DNA of 64,000 nt from Alkaliphilus peptidifermentans DSM 18978 (GCF_900101495.1 NZ_FMUS01000012.1:1-64000); one strand, 5' to 3'. Shown: positions 44,878-55,039, counted from the stretch's first letter. The notes: generated from the letters alone by a model not told the origin. A program made the numbers and translations.

Positions 44878-47067
44878 CTACTTGAATGTTCTATTCTTTT
44901 TATTTTCCATAGCCTTTATAAATAAATCAACTAAATCAGAATCGAACTGCGTTCCACTATTTCTTCTTAATTCCTCTAAGGCATCTGATGTTTTCATCGC
45001 TCCACGATATGATCTTATTGTTGTCATAGCATCAAAGGCATCTGCAATTGTTACTATTCTTGTAAGCTGAGGAATATCTTTTCCTATTAATCCATCTGGA
45101 TATCCGGTTCCATCAAAGCGTTCATGATGATTTCGAATAATAGATAAAGACTCCCGTAAAAATTTAAGCCCCATTAATAATTTCTCACCTATTTGAGGAT
45201 GTTCTTGAATTAGTTTAAATTCTTCATTAGTTAAATTCTCTTTTTTTAGTAATATTTCATCTGGTATACCCATCTTTCCTATATCATGCAGTATACTACC
45301 ATATCTTAATATATTCATTTTTTCATGAGATAAACCAATTTTCTTACCTATCATAAGACTATAGTTCATTACTCTTTCACTATGCCCCTTTATATAGCTA
45401 TCCTTTAACTCCATTCCCTTAACAAGGGAAACAATAACCTCGAAATATGTTTCTTCTATTTGATTAAGCAATTGACTATTATGAAGTGCAATAGATATCA
45501 TTTTTGATAATTGCTTTAAAAATGGTATATAGCCTAAGTTAATATTTACAGCTCTATAGCTGATAACACCTATGATATCATTTTCTTCATTACATATTGG
45601 GAGTTGAAGCAGCATTTTATACTTTTCATCCTCTGGAAATCTTGCGATATATCTTTCATCGTCATAAACATCAGGAATGAATAATTCAGTCTTATTTTCA
45701 ATCATCCATTTAAATGTACCTTCATTTGATTTAAAGTTCATCATTGCTACTTCATCATCTGTATAGTTTAAATATGATTTAACCTTAAATGCTCGTTCCT
45801 CTTTATAGTGTAAAAACAACGCAGATCTATCAGCCTGCACCATCTCTTGTGTATGTACCAATATCATTTCCATTAGATTTTGGAAGTCTGTGACAGTGTA
45901 AAGGTTTTCCCCCAATTGATTAATAAGCTTTTGCTTCTGTAGGTTATTAACTATCTCTTCATGTGCCCACATTAATTTTTGATTGGTGTTAATAATCTCT
46001 TCAGTGCTAGCTGCCAACTCCTCATTTAGGGATTGTAGTTCCTCATCTCTAATGCAAATAGCTTCAACAGTTTTATTGAATTGAACTCCAATTTCGCCAA
46101 CTTCGTCATTATTTTCCACTTCAACCTGTAGTATGTAATTGCCATCCTCAACTTTTTTCATATCTTGTATAAGCTTTTGTACTTGTTTTAAAAACCTTCC
46201 TATACCCATTGCCATAGATATAACTAACATCAACAAAACTACTGCAAAAGCAATTGCAGCCTTTGTAAACAATTCTATAATCGGTTTATATAGGTGTATT
46301 GAATCTATTGATATTACAATACCCCACCCCACCTCTTCAAGGCTGGCGAAAAAAGCTATTTTGTTATTACCTTCGCTATCAGAATAATGAAGGTAGCCGC
46401 CATCCTTATTTATAAGCTCCCTCTTTGTAAGTAGTTGACAAAGCTCTTCAGCTTCTATTTTTTCTGACCTAATATATACTTCTCCAGCTGTGCTACAAAG
46501 AAAAGCATCTCCATTTCCATCAATTTTAAGATTATAAACTAACTGTTGAATTTCTTCCACCAAAATTGCCCCAATTAGAATTCCTATCGATTCTTCTGCC
46601 TCAACAATAGGAACAGCTATTACCACCTGATACATATTATCTGATCTTGAAAATAAAGGTGGTGAGACTACTACATTACCAGTAGCAAGTGCTTCATCTA
46701 TATATTTTCGATCCGATAGGTCTCCCAGCTCATCTGTTCCTGTTATAAAGTAAGTTTTGTCTGGATATACTAATCCAATTTTTTGAAAAACACTATCTAT
46801 TAAACGTTTCTCTACTTTTGGTTTAACCCTTTGCCAATCCATACTTTGTATATAATCCTGCTTACTCATTTCTATAAGCTGATGCTTCCCACTAAGTAAA
46901 AGAGTTTCTATTTCCTTCGACTGAATATGTATACTAGCAATTGCCTTTTTATGTTCAATCTCAATTACATATGCTTGTATTCTACTGAAGCTCATTACCC
47001 ATAGAAGTACAAATCCGATAATCAAAATTATTAAGTTATATATTGGTAATTTATACTTTAGCTTCAT
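44878..47067 (-). CDS. Membrane sensor with Cache, HAMP, GAF and HD-GYP domains
   Basis: 729 residues. N-terminal membrane helix 9-28, an extracytoplasmic double-Cache-like domain (~30-265, with VYPDKTYFITGTDELGDLSD), a second helix near 268-290, HAMP (~290-345), a coiled coil, GAF (~375-530) and a C-terminal HD-GYP domain: SILHDIGKMGIPDEILLK and NHHERFDGTGYPDG. The HD and HHExxxGxGYP motifs are intact, so it is a likely cyclic di-GMP phosphodiesterase responding to an extracellular ligand. The gene is on its own; AAGGAG precedes the ATG. Confidence 0.9.
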   Translation of the reverse strand: MKLKYKLPIYNLIILIIGFVLLWVMSFSRIQAYVIEIEHKKAIASIHIQSKEIETLLLSGKHQLIEMSKQDYIQSMDWQRVKPKVEKRLIDSVFQKIGLVYPDKTYFITGTDELGDLSDRKYIDEALATGNVVVSPPLFSRSDNMYQVVIAVPIVEAEESIGILIGAILVEEIQQLVYNLKIDGNGDAFLCSTAGEVYIRSEKIEAEELCQLLTKRELINKDGGYLHYSDSEGNNKIAFFASLEEVGWGIVISIDSIHLYKPIIELFTKAAIAFAVVLLMLVISMAMGIGRFLKQVQKLIQDMKKVEDGNYILQVEVENNDEVGEIGVQFNKTVEAICIRDEELQSLNEELAASTEEIINTNQKLMWAHEEIVNNLQKQKLINQLGENLYTVTDFQNLMEMILVHTQEMVQADRSALFLHYKEERAFKVKSYLNYTDDEVAMMNFKSNEGTFKWMIENKTELFIPDVYDDERYIARFPEDEKYKMLLQLPICNEENDIIGVISYRAVNINLGYIPFLKQLSKMISIALHNSQLLNQIEETYFEVIVSLVKGMELKDSYIKGHSERVMNYSLMIGKKIGLSHEKMNILRYGSILHDIGKMGIPDEILLKKENLTNEEFKLIQEHPQIGEKLLMGLKFLRESLSIIRNHHERFDGTGYPDGLIGKDIPQLTRIVTIADAFDAMTTIRSYRGAMKTSDALEELRRNSGTQFDSDLVDLFIKAMENKKNRTFK

Positions 47068-47212
47068 AGAAATCTCCTTATGATGATATTTAATTTACAT
47101 TTAGAAAATCTCGATATATAAAAACCCTTCTACAATAAATTCTTTCTTTTCCTACAAATTCCTGCATAAAATACCATTAATAATATATTTCGGAAATTGG
47201 AATATAGTAATA

Positions 47213-47234
47213 AAGACCCCATTACAATGGGGCC
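47213..47234 (-). terminator. Terminator of the SpoIIE-phosphatase gene
   Basis: Minus strand GCCCCATT-GT-AATGGGGTC followed by TTTATT, abutting the stop at 47236. Confidence 0.8.
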
Positions 47235-47235
47235 T

Positions 47236-48450
47236 CTAAATAAATTTTATCCATTTCATTTCTAAAATAGATATATCATCCTTTATATAAGCTTGACTTC
47301 TAGTTAATTTTTTCAAATTTAGTGTGAAGTGATGATTTTCAAAATTAATTTCGTTCTTAAAATAATCAATTATGCCTTCATATTCTAATGACTTTCCTTC
47401 TTCATCCTTAATTTCCATTAACCCATCGGTATAAACAATTATTGTATCTCCCGTATCAAGACATACTGTTTTCTCTTCATAACCTTCTCCGAATTCAAAC
47501 CCAATAGGAGTGCCGTATCCGTCTAATTCAGACATAGCGCCGTCATTTTTTATTAAAATAGGCGAAGGATGAGCTGCTCTAACATATTTTAAGACTCCTG
47601 TCTTTACGTTTAATACCATATAAAATATTGTAAAATAATGCTTGTACTTATCAAATGGAAATCTTTTATTAAGATAGTTAATCACCTCTAATGGCGAAAT
47701 TATCTCGTAAAAAGGGAACTCATTTATCTTTCTCTTCAAAGGCGATCCTCTTTCTACATCAAGAATTAAAAACTCAGAAAGTGCAACTGCAAGCATCGAG
47801 GAAGCAACTCCATGTCCCATGACATCTATCATGTACAAGCCCATATGATCATCATCTAGCATAAAAGCATCGAAAATGTCTCCTCCGACCTTTCCAGAGG
47901 GCTGAAAATGCCAAATAAAAGAGCAGTTGGGGATATTCCCAAGGGTTTTAGGAATTAATGATTCTTGTATCTTAGCTGCTAAGGATAAATTTCTCTCTAA
48001 TTCCACCTTTTGATTCTGTATTACAGAAATGCTTTCCTCAAGCGCTTTCTGGGTGGATTTTATCTTTCTTTGAAGCTTAACTATTTTAAGCTGATTTTTA
48101 ATTTTAAGAATTAACTCTGATTCATGATAGGGTTGTTCTATATAATCATTAACCTCAAGATTTATAAAATCAATCTTATATCTTTCAGCAGTGCCGTTAA
48201 ATTGTACAATAAAAGGAATTTCTCTTAAAATATTATGTTCCTTTATACCCTTAAAGGTCTCTATTCCATTGTCTTGGCCTTCGAAACTGTTGAGGATAAT
48301 CAGATCTGGCATCACTTCTAGAATCGCCCTATTGGTTTCTTCTTTAACTGCCATTTGAATTACTTCATATCCATATCTTCTTAATAGGTCCTTCATAAAG
48401 CAAGGAATGCTTTCTTGCGGCTGGAGTATAAGTATCTTTGTTGTAATCAC
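47236..48450 (-). CDS. SpoIIE-type protein phosphatase with degenerate receiver domain
   Basis: 404 residues from a GTG (AAAGGAGG upstream). Residues 1-120 have the fold pattern of a response-regulator receiver (ILREIPFIVQFNGTAERYKI, NDYIEQPYHESELILKI). The acidic pair is LQPQES, the phosphoacceptor position reads LIILNSF with Asn instead of Asp, and the usual KP is QP. It is therefore probably not phosphorylated. A coiled linker follows (~120-175), then a PP2C/SpoIIE phosphatase domain with metal-binding Asp in GGDIFDAF, DVMGHGVASSML and DDISILEMKW. Such proteins dephosphorylate anti-anti-sigma partners. No sigma-B-type partner is adjacent. Confidence 0.82.
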   Translation of the reverse strand: MITTKILILQPQESIPCFMKDLLRRYGYEVIQMAVKEETNRAILEVMPDLIILNSFEGQDNGIETFKGIKEHNILREIPFIVQFNGTAERYKIDFINLEVNDYIEQPYHESELILKIKNQLKIVKLQRKIKSTQKALEESISVIQNQKVELERNLSLAAKIQESLIPKTLGNIPNCSFIWHFQPSGKVGGDIFDAFMLDDDHMGLYMIDVMGHGVASSMLAVALSEFLILDVERGSPLKRKINEFPFYEIISPLEVINYLNKRFPFDKYKHYFTIFYMVLNVKTGVLKYVRAAHPSPILIKNDGAMSELDGYGTPIGFEFGEGYEEKTVCLDTGDTIIVYTDGLMEIKDEEGKSLEYEGIIDYFKNEINFENHHFTLNLKKLTRSQAYIKDDISILEMKWIKFI

Positions 48451-48592
48451 TTGGAAATCCTCCTTTCGATTCTATATGAGGCTACCCATTATATCAACCA
48501 AACTACATCAAATTATTCAATTAGGTTATTATATTATAGCATAAAAGAGTTTTAATAAATTGTTATGTCGAATAATTGTTATAAAAAAGGAA

Positions 48593-48613
48593 AGGAGCAC
48601 TACGTATGCTCCT
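48593..48613 (-). terminator. Terminator after the cytoplasmic HD-GYP gene
   Basis: Minus strand AGGAGCA-TACGTAG-TGCTCCT followed by TTCCTTTTTT, abutting the stop. Confidence 0.8.
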
Positions 48614-49687
48614 TCAATCTTCAACAACCTCTTTAATAAAAAGCGTTAATTCCTTTAACAGATCTCTTTTTATATTTTTCTCATTTATTTTTACGATGGG
48701 TCTTAAGGGAAAACCTTTATAAAAGTCTACAACAGTCCCTTTTTCTCCATTATTAAGACTAACTTTTGTTCCTATCGGATAAACTGCAATATTTAGAATA
48801 AATTTTCTTGCCAATTCACGATCAATGTGACTATCCACAATACTCATTAGATACTCAACACCTCTATGGGGCAGTACTCCCTTTCTATATACTCTATCAG
48901 AGGTGATTGCATCATAAATATCACATATGGCAATTATACGTGAAAACAGATGTATACCATTACCCCTTAACCCCTTTGGATATCCATAACCATCTAATCT
49001 TTCATGATGCTCCCATGCAATTTTAGCCATTTCCTCACTATAGCCTAACTCATCTTTAATAATTTCATAGCCATATGTTGTATGCTTTTTCATAAGTGCC
49101 ATTTCGATATCATTCAGCTTAGATGGCTTAGATAGGATTTTGTCGTCTATCTTAATTTTTCCAATATCATGCAATAATGCTGAATGTGCAATAATCCTAA
49201 GATACGTTTTATCAAATTTTAGAGCCTCACCCATAATTATTGCAAAAATTGCAACATCAATCGAATGAACATATGTATAAAAATCCTTCCTTCGAATCCC
49301 TTGAATACCTAAATATACTTGCTTATGTTCTGATATACAATTTACAAGCTCATTTGCAATCTCATTTAACACTTTTTTATCGAAGGTATGATTTTTCTTA
49401 AGATTTTCCATTTGCTGACTAAATTCGTTAAAGGAATGTTGGTATACTTCTTGAATCACTTCTATTTCCTTTAGGATTTCTTTGCTGATGTCAGGAACCT
49501 TTTCAATGTCTGGCTTGAAAATAGCAGCATCAGTATAAAAACAGTCAATATTATTCATAAGAAGCTTTCTTCTTAATAAAGCTGTCATTTCAGTACCATG
49601 CTTAATTAATACAGCACCATGTCCATTATAGAAGTCCTTTGGAATTGGTTCTCCATCTTTTATTTGAGATAAATATATTTTCTTCAA
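48614..49687 (-). CDS. Cytoplasmic HD-GYP domain protein
   Basis: 357 residues if the TTG at 49687 is used; a GTG four codons earlier touches the AAGGAG ribosome site. No membrane segment. The N-terminal ~100 residues (LIKHGTEMTALLRRKLLMNN) resemble the DUF3391-type domain that precedes many HD-GYP domains. HD-GYP motifs are intact: SALLHDIGKIKIDDKILSKP, HHERLDGYGYPKG and FSRIIAICDIYDAITSDR. A probable cyclic di-GMP phosphodiesterase. It is transcribed in the same direction as the phosphatase gene but separated from it by a terminator. Confidence 0.87.
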   Translation of the reverse strand: MKKIYLSQIKDGEPIPKDFYNGHGAVLIKHGTEMTALLRRKLLMNNIDCFYTDAAIFKPDIEKVPDISKEILKEIEVIQEVYQHSFNEFSQQMENLKKNHTFDKKVLNEIANELVNCISEHKQVYLGIQGIRRKDFYTYVHSIDVAIFAIIMGEALKFDKTYLRIIAHSALLHDIGKIKIDDKILSKPSKLNDIEMALMKKHTTYGYEIIKDELGYSEEMAKIAWEHHERLDGYGYPKGLRGNGIHLFSRIIAICDIYDAITSDRVYRKGVLPHRGVEYLMSIVDSHIDRELARKFILNIAVYPIGTKVSLNNGEKGTVVDFYKGFPLRPIVKINEKNIKRDLLKELTLFIKEVVED

Positions 49688-49825
49688 AAGCAGTTTCACT
49701 CCTTGAGTAATTAAAGGATAGCCAATATAAAATCAGCCTGTCTACTCTTTTAGTGTTCTTATCTTCGACAATAATATAACATTATACCATATTTTTCTAT
49801 TTACATAAAGAATAATATGGTATAT

Positions 49826-50539
49826 TTATCTATTTAAAGCTCCCTTCATGAGATATACTTCCTTCTCATCCCACGCTAATTGTTGAACGCCTGTAACCTT
49901 TCTTAATTCATCATGCACCTTCGTTAATTCTATATCTTCAGGCATTCTTATATGGAAAAGAATAGTTATTTTTTCTTCCCCTTTGTTACTGATGTTCTGA
50001 AGGTGAATATTTCTAATATTAATATTATAATGACCAAGTATTGATGATATATCTCCCAATAATCCTGGTCTATCTATTCCAGTGATTTTAATTGCTGAAT
50101 ATTTTTTTGATCTAGTCAATCTCATTTCAAATAGAGGAAGTATGATTAAGGAAAAAAGCACAAGAAGAGTAGCTATTAATGCTGCAGAATAAAATCCTAT
50201 CCCTATTGTTAATCCTATACCTCCACTCATCCATAGACTTGCTGCTGTAGTTAAACCCCTTATATTGGAGCCTTCCCTTAGAATTGTACCAGCACCTAAA
50301 AAGCCTATACCGCTTACCACCTGTGATGCTAGTCGAGCAGGATCTCCACCATACCCGCCTTCACCAAACCCAATGAATCCATATACAGATATAATCATAA
50401 TAAGACAAGAACCAAGGGTTACTAAAATATGGGTGCGAAAACCAGCAGGTCTATTATTCATTTCTCTTTCAAAGCCTATTATTCCACCTATTACTGTTGC
50501 CAATAGTAGTCTAATTGAAAGTTCAGCTATACTAATCAT
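49826..50539 (-). CDS. MgtC/SapB-family membrane protein with ACT-like tail
   Basis: 237 residues. Five hydrophobic segments in the first ~130 residues carry the family motifs GGIIGFEREMNNRPAGFRTH and GIGFLGAGTILREGSNIRGL followed by TTAASLWMSGGIGL. The C-terminal part (ITGIDRPGLLGDISSILGHY) is an ACT-like regulatory domain. MgtC proteins affect survival at low magnesium and inhibit ATP synthase in pathogens. It stands alone with a GGGGGGGG ribosome site. Confidence 0.9.
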   Translation of the reverse strand: MISIAELSIRLLLATVIGGIIGFEREMNNRPAGFRTHILVTLGSCLIMIISVYGFIGFGEGGYGGDPARLASQVVSGIGFLGAGTILREGSNIRGLTTAASLWMSGGIGLTIGIGFYSAALIATLLVLFSLIILPLFEMRLTRSKKYSAIKITGIDRPGLLGDISSILGHYNINIRNIHLQNISNKGEEKITILFHIRMPEDIELTKVHDELRKVTGVQQLAWDEKEVYLMKGALNR

Positions 50540-50722
50540 ACAGATATCCCCCCCTTATGTATTTTATATTCTCTAATACACTTATCGGCTAAATTTAATA
50601 AAATAATAATACATAACTGTTAGCGAGGGTTTCTCATTACTTATTTATAGGATACAATAGAATGTATAAGGTTATAGAAAGTAAAAACCCAAATTAGATG
50701 ATACACAAAGGAGGTAATAAAT

Positions 50723-52354
50723 ATGGACATTAAATTCTTAGGGGCTTCTAAGGTTGTTACGGGTTCAAATTTTTTAATTACTACAGAAAAGTATAAAATA
50801 CTCATTGATTGTGGACTATTTCAAGGAAAGGAAGAGCTTGAAAGGTTAAACTATGAGGAATTTCAATTTATACCTTCAGAAATAGATTTTCTTATGCTTA
50901 GCCATGCCCATATTGACCATTCCGGTAGAATACCCAAGCTTGTTAAAGAAGGCTTTAAAGGTAAAATTATCTGTACCAAGGCAACTAAGGATCTAGCCGA
51001 TATTATGCTAGTAGACAGTGGACATATACAGGAATCAGATGCAGAATGGCTTAATAAAAAGCGTAATCGAGCAGGTAAACCTCCCATACAACCCCTTTAC
51101 ACTTCTGAAGATGCTAGGCTAAGCCTTAATTACTTCGATCCAGTGTTATATAATCAGAAAGTCCAGCTCAATGAGGGAATTTCAGTACGTTTTAAAGACG
51201 CTGGTCATATTTTAGGTTCATCTATTTTAGAGCTTTGGATTACAGATAAGGCTGATACTGTTAAGATTGTGTATTCTGGTGATCTTGGAATTAAAGGGAA
51301 GCCTATTATTCGTGATCCTGAAACAATCGAAGAAGCAGATTATCTGATACTAGAATCTACATATGGGAATAGGCTCCACGAAGACTTAAATGGAAGAACC
51401 TCAAAACTTACAAACATTATTAATTCTACAGTTTCAAGAGGTGGAACTGTAATAATCCCTTCATTTGCTGTCGGTCGGACACAGGAGCTAATATATGAGC
51501 TAAAAAAATACTATGAAAATACAGATAATCTAGATGCATTTTTAAAAGTACCAATATATATAGATAGCCCTATGGCCATCTCTGCTACAGAAATATTTAA
51601 ACGAAACTCCAATTGCTTTGATGATGAAGCAAAAAAAATTATTTTTGATGGTGTTGACCCATTAAATTTTGAAAATCTTCACTTTGTTAGAAGTCATCAG
51701 GAATCTATGCGATTAAATGAGGTTGATTTCCCTAAGGTTATTATTACAACAAATGGAATGTGTACAGCTGGACGAATTCGCCATCACTTAAAGCATAACC
51801 TATGGAAAAGTAAAAATAGTGTTGTCTTTGTTGGCTATCAAGCAGAGGGAACCCTGGGTCGAATCTTAAAGGATGGGGTCAAAAATGTTAAGCTTCTTGG
51901 AGAAGAAATTGCTGTTTTAGCTGAAATTCATAGTGTTGAAGGTTTTTCTGGTCATGCCGATCAAAGCAATTTAATTGATTGGGTGAAGGAATTTAAAAAG
52001 AGACCTAAGAAAATTTTTATAGTTCATGGTGAAGTAGATGCCAGCCAAGCATTATCAGAGAGAATTAGTAGCCAATTGGGAATTGACACTATTATTCCTG
52101 ATGTAGGCCATACCTTCAAAATTGAAGATGATGTTTTAAAGGCCTATTCAGGAGAGCTGGTTGAACCACTTCAAAGGAAGGAAAATATTAAACAAGAGCT
52201 ACAGGAGGTTTTTAATCAATTTGAAAATATAGTTTCAAAAACCAACCTATTTATAGATGATAAATTACTTGAAAAGAATTATGATGAGCTTAAAAATAAA
52301 CTTCTGGAGCTTCAGAGGGAACTAATTGATATAACACTCTTGTTGGGTAAGTAG
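50723..52354 (+). CDS. Metallo-beta-lactamase-fold RNase (beta-CASP family)
   Basis: 543 residues. Zinc ligands are present in MLSHAHIDHSGRIPKLV (HxHxDH), the Asp of VYSGDLGIKG, and the His of GFSGHADQSNLI. The beta-CASP region is complete (STYGNRLHEDL, IIPSFAVGRTQELIYELKKY, FVGYQAEGTLGR). It resembles the YSH1/KHsRP-like group of RNA-specific nucleases. The last 70 residues form a predicted helical tail (QEVFNQFENIVSKTNLFIDD) beyond the usual ~460. AAAGGAGG precedes the ATG. Confidence 0.9.
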   Translation: MDIKFLGASKVVTGSNFLITTEKYKILIDCGLFQGKEELERLNYEEFQFIPSEIDFLMLSHAHIDHSGRIPKLVKEGFKGKIICTKATKDLADIMLVDSGHIQESDAEWLNKKRNRAGKPPIQPLYTSEDARLSLNYFDPVLYNQKVQLNEGISVRFKDAGHILGSSILELWITDKADTVKIVYSGDLGIKGKPIIRDPETIEEADYLILESTYGNRLHEDLNGRTSKLTNIINSTVSRGGTVIIPSFAVGRTQELIYELKKYYENTDNLDAFLKVPIYIDSPMAISATEIFKRNSNCFDDEAKKIIFDGVDPLNFENLHFVRSHQESMRLNEVDFPKVIITTNGMCTAGRIRHHLKHNLWKSKNSVVFVGYQAEGTLGRILKDGVKNVKLLGEEIAVLAEIHSVEGFSGHADQSNLIDWVKEFKKRPKKIFIVHGEVDASQALSERISSQLGIDTIIPDVGHTFKIEDDVLKAYSGELVEPLQRKENIKQELQEVFNQFENIVSKTNLFIDDKLLEKNYDELKNKLLELQRELIDITLLLGK

Positions 52355-52359
52355 TTCAC

Positions 52360-52390
52360 AAACTGTTGATTAATGTAATCAACAGTTTTT
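52360..52390 (+). terminator. Terminator of the beta-CASP gene
   Basis: AAACTGTTGATTA-ATG-TAATCAACAGTTT followed by TTT, five bases past the stop. Confidence 0.85.
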
Positions 52391-52492
52391 ATTTATGGTT
52401 ATTTCATTAGTTATGCAGGATTTTATGTTCCAACCTCGAATTCTAATTACATCAGATGTCATATTTTGACGTAATTTGGGGGTGGTGCTTAT

Positions 52493-54622
52493 ATGCAAAA
52501 GAAGATCAATCTGCTATCAAAAAAAATTACATGTAGACTATTAGCTTTTTTTATTGCTACTTCACTAATCCCTTTGATTGTATCTGTAACATACTTGTCA
52601 AACAGTATGGAAAAACAGCTTCTTCAATATCAAAACAAAGAAATAGAACAGTTAAGAGCACAAATTACTTATAACTTCTATAAATATCAGCAATATATGT
52701 CACTTATTGCTTATGATTATTCCTATTGGGATGATACTTACTATGCTATAATAAATGAAAATTGGGAATGGATTGATGAAAATATTATTGAGTGGTTACC
52801 AGAGGGAATGAATTTTACATATGCTGGAATTATCAATAATGAGTATGAGCTTCTAAGAGAAAATATTGATGGCTTCTATCATAAATATATGGATTTGATA
52901 TTACCAACTCATAAGTTAAAAATGGCAGATTTTTATAAAGGGGAAGATTCTTTATATTTGACTACAGTTGTTGATGTGCTCAGCAACAGTGAGAATCTTC
53001 CACCTAATGGTAAGCTTATAGTTGCCGCTAGAGTTGATGAAGATTTTTTAATCAATAATATAAAATTAGTGGATGTTGATATTAACCTTCTATATAATAA
53101 TAATTTAGTTATAAATGGCCAGCTGGAAGAGATTTTGAGAGTTAATAATCATACTAGTTACAAACAGATTGATGATAATTTACATATTTTTATTCCAGTT
53201 ATTAATCAATGGGATGAAGTTTTAGCCTACGGAATAGCTACAATATCATACAGTTTTTATCAAAGAGCCTTAAATACATTAACTCACTCTCTTATTATAG
53301 TTTACTCTATTTGCTTCCTGCTATTGGCAATGGCTATTTTACTTATAAAACATAAGCTTTTCGACCCAATTAGCAAGGTTCAAGAGGTAATAAATAATAT
53401 CCGTTTACTAAAAAAACCAGTAGTTATACCATTTGAACCAAAGGATGAGATTGGTCAATTGGCACATTCCTTTAACGATTTAGCAAAGGAAATAGATCAG
53501 CATAACCAACATCTAAAAAAGCTTAGTATTACTGATGAGATAACAACCCTTTATAATTATAGACATTTCATTACAAGAATTGATGAAAAAATATGTATTG
53601 GTAATCCATTTATACTTGCTTTTATCGAGATAGATTTTATTAAAACCTATAGTAACACCTTTACACGCACTAAAACTGACGAGCTATTACGTAAAATAGG
53701 TTGTCTATTTAAAAAGGTAATGCCAGCTGAAAATGAAGCATTTGTAGTTGGTCCTTCTACCTTTTCAATAATTTCCAATATTAATTCAGTAGATAATATA
53801 GTAGATAACATTAAGCAATTTCAACATGAGCTTACATTACTACAATTTTGGGGTAAGAATCGTTTACCTACAGATTTAATTCATGCTTCTGCAGGAATTT
53901 CAAAGTTTCCTCAGGAGGGAAATACTAAAGATTCATTGATTAAGCTGACGGATGATAAACTATACCGGGCATCCCATTTTATACATCAGCGAATTGGATC
54001 CTTTTATTCTGTATTCCATAATAGTAACCATGTAAACGATATTACAGATTTGAATCATCTTTACTCTGTTACTAGAACAATGATGTCAATTCTACAGGCC
54101 ATGGACCCATACACACTATGTCATTCAGAAGGTGTGGCAAGATATGCATTAATTATAGGGGAAGGGATGAACTTATCTAACAAAGACCTGGAAACATTAA
54201 AATATAGTGCTTTGTTGCATGATATCGGAAAGATAGAATTAGGAAGCGAATTGCTTAATAAAAAAGATCCTTTAACGGAGGATGACTTTAAGAAAATTAA
54301 AATGCATACAATTTATGGTGTTAATATCCTATGTTCAATTGAAGGCTTTGGAGCCTTGCTTCCTATAATTCATTCTCATCACGAGTGGTATAATGGAAAT
54401 GGATATCCTGATGGTCTGGAAGGGAAAAAAATACCTCTGTTGGCAAGAATCATTTCTGTTGCTGATGCTTATGATACTATGATAACCAATCGTCCCTATA
54501 GGACTAATACCAAAACCTCATCTGAGGCCATTGCTGAGTTGCGCCGCTGTTCTGGCACACAGTTTGATCCTATGGTGGTTGAAATCTTCATTAATTTAAT
54601 CTCACAACAGAATCAAAAATAG
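52493..54622 (+). CDS. CHASE4-HAMP-degenerate GGDEF-HD-GYP protein
   Basis: 709 residues. Membrane helices lie at ~15-35 and ~265-285. The external domain has the CHASE4 pattern (YDYSYWDDTYYAIINENWEW). HAMP follows (~285-345), then a GGDEF-fold domain (SITDEITTLYNYRHFITRID) in which the active-site motif reads VGPSTF instead of GGDEF, so cyclase activity is almost certainly lost. The C-terminal HD-GYP domain is intact (SALLHDIGKIELGSELLNKK, HHEWYNGNGYPDG). Probably a membrane-sensing cyclic di-GMP phosphodiesterase whose GGDEF may bind GTP as a regulator. GGGGGTGG precedes the ATG. Confidence 0.88.
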   Translation: MQKKINLLSKKITCRLLAFFIATSLIPLIVSVTYLSNSMEKQLLQYQNKEIEQLRAQITYNFYKYQQYMSLIAYDYSYWDDTYYAIINENWEWIDENIIEWLPEGMNFTYAGIINNEYELLRENIDGFYHKYMDLILPTHKLKMADFYKGEDSLYLTTVVDVLSNSENLPPNGKLIVAARVDEDFLINNIKLVDVDINLLYNNNLVINGQLEEILRVNNHTSYKQIDDNLHIFIPVINQWDEVLAYGIATISYSFYQRALNTLTHSLIIVYSICFLLLAMAILLIKHKLFDPISKVQEVINNIRLLKKPVVIPFEPKDEIGQLAHSFNDLAKEIDQHNQHLKKLSITDEITTLYNYRHFITRIDEKICIGNPFILAFIEIDFIKTYSNTFTRTKTDELLRKIGCLFKKVMPAENEAFVVGPSTFSIISNINSVDNIVDNIKQFQHELTLLQFWGKNRLPTDLIHASAGISKFPQEGNTKDSLIKLTDDKLYRASHFIHQRIGSFYSVFHNSNHVNDITDLNHLYSVTRTMMSILQAMDPYTLCHSEGVARYALIIGEGMNLSNKDLETLKYSALLHDIGKIELGSELLNKKDPLTEDDFKKIKMHTIYGVNILCSIEGFGALLPIIHSHHEWYNGNGYPDGLEGKKIPLLARIISVADAYDTMITNRPYRTNTKTSSEAIAELRRCSGTQFDPMVVEIFINLISQQNQK

Positions 54623-54638
54623 TATCCTCTATATAGTT

Positions 54639-54689
54639 AGATAATAAGATAAAAAAAACCCAGAATGGGTTTTTTTATCTTATTATCTA
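54639..54689 (+). terminator. Long terminator
   Basis: A perfect 24-bp A/T-rich stem, AGATAATAAGAT...ACCCA, with a 3-base loop and T-run in the middle of the right arm. It can act in both directions. Confidence 0.85.
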
Positions 54690-54709
54690 TTAATCTAATA
54701 GTAGCGCAC

Positions 54710-54856
54710 TTATCTATTTAAGCACATCTTAATATCTTCTTTTCTCTTTTTTCTATTTTCCAACAAAACCTTATAAGCATCCTCAGCCTTACCATTATTC
54801 CATTGTTTCTGTCTGCTATACATTTTTTCCTTTAAAGGCTTCTTTTCCTTTATCAA
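54710..54856 (-). CDS. Small basic protein, unknown
   Basis: 48 residues from a TTG that follows GGAGGGG by 6 bases; a weaker ATG lies five codons upstream at 54871. The sequence is very basic and helical: IKEKKPLKEKMYSRQKQWNN, then GKAEDAYKVLLENRKKRKED. I do not recognise it. The ribosome site and a closed frame with natural codon use support a real gene. Confidence 0.45.
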   Translation of the reverse strand: MIKEKKPLKEKMYSRQKQWNNGKAEDAYKVLLENRKKRKEDIKMCLNR

Positions 54857-55039
54857 CTGAAACCCCTCCATTCTCTACTAATCCTTAAAATTCATTATAT
54901 ATTATTATTATTTTTATGCTGGTTCATGTATATTAATTCATTTACTTTCATTTTATATTCAACTTTTGAATGTGTCAAGTGCTAAAAGAATTTTTTATAG
55001 AAGCCATTTAATGCTTTATAATAATGAAAAAACAACAAA

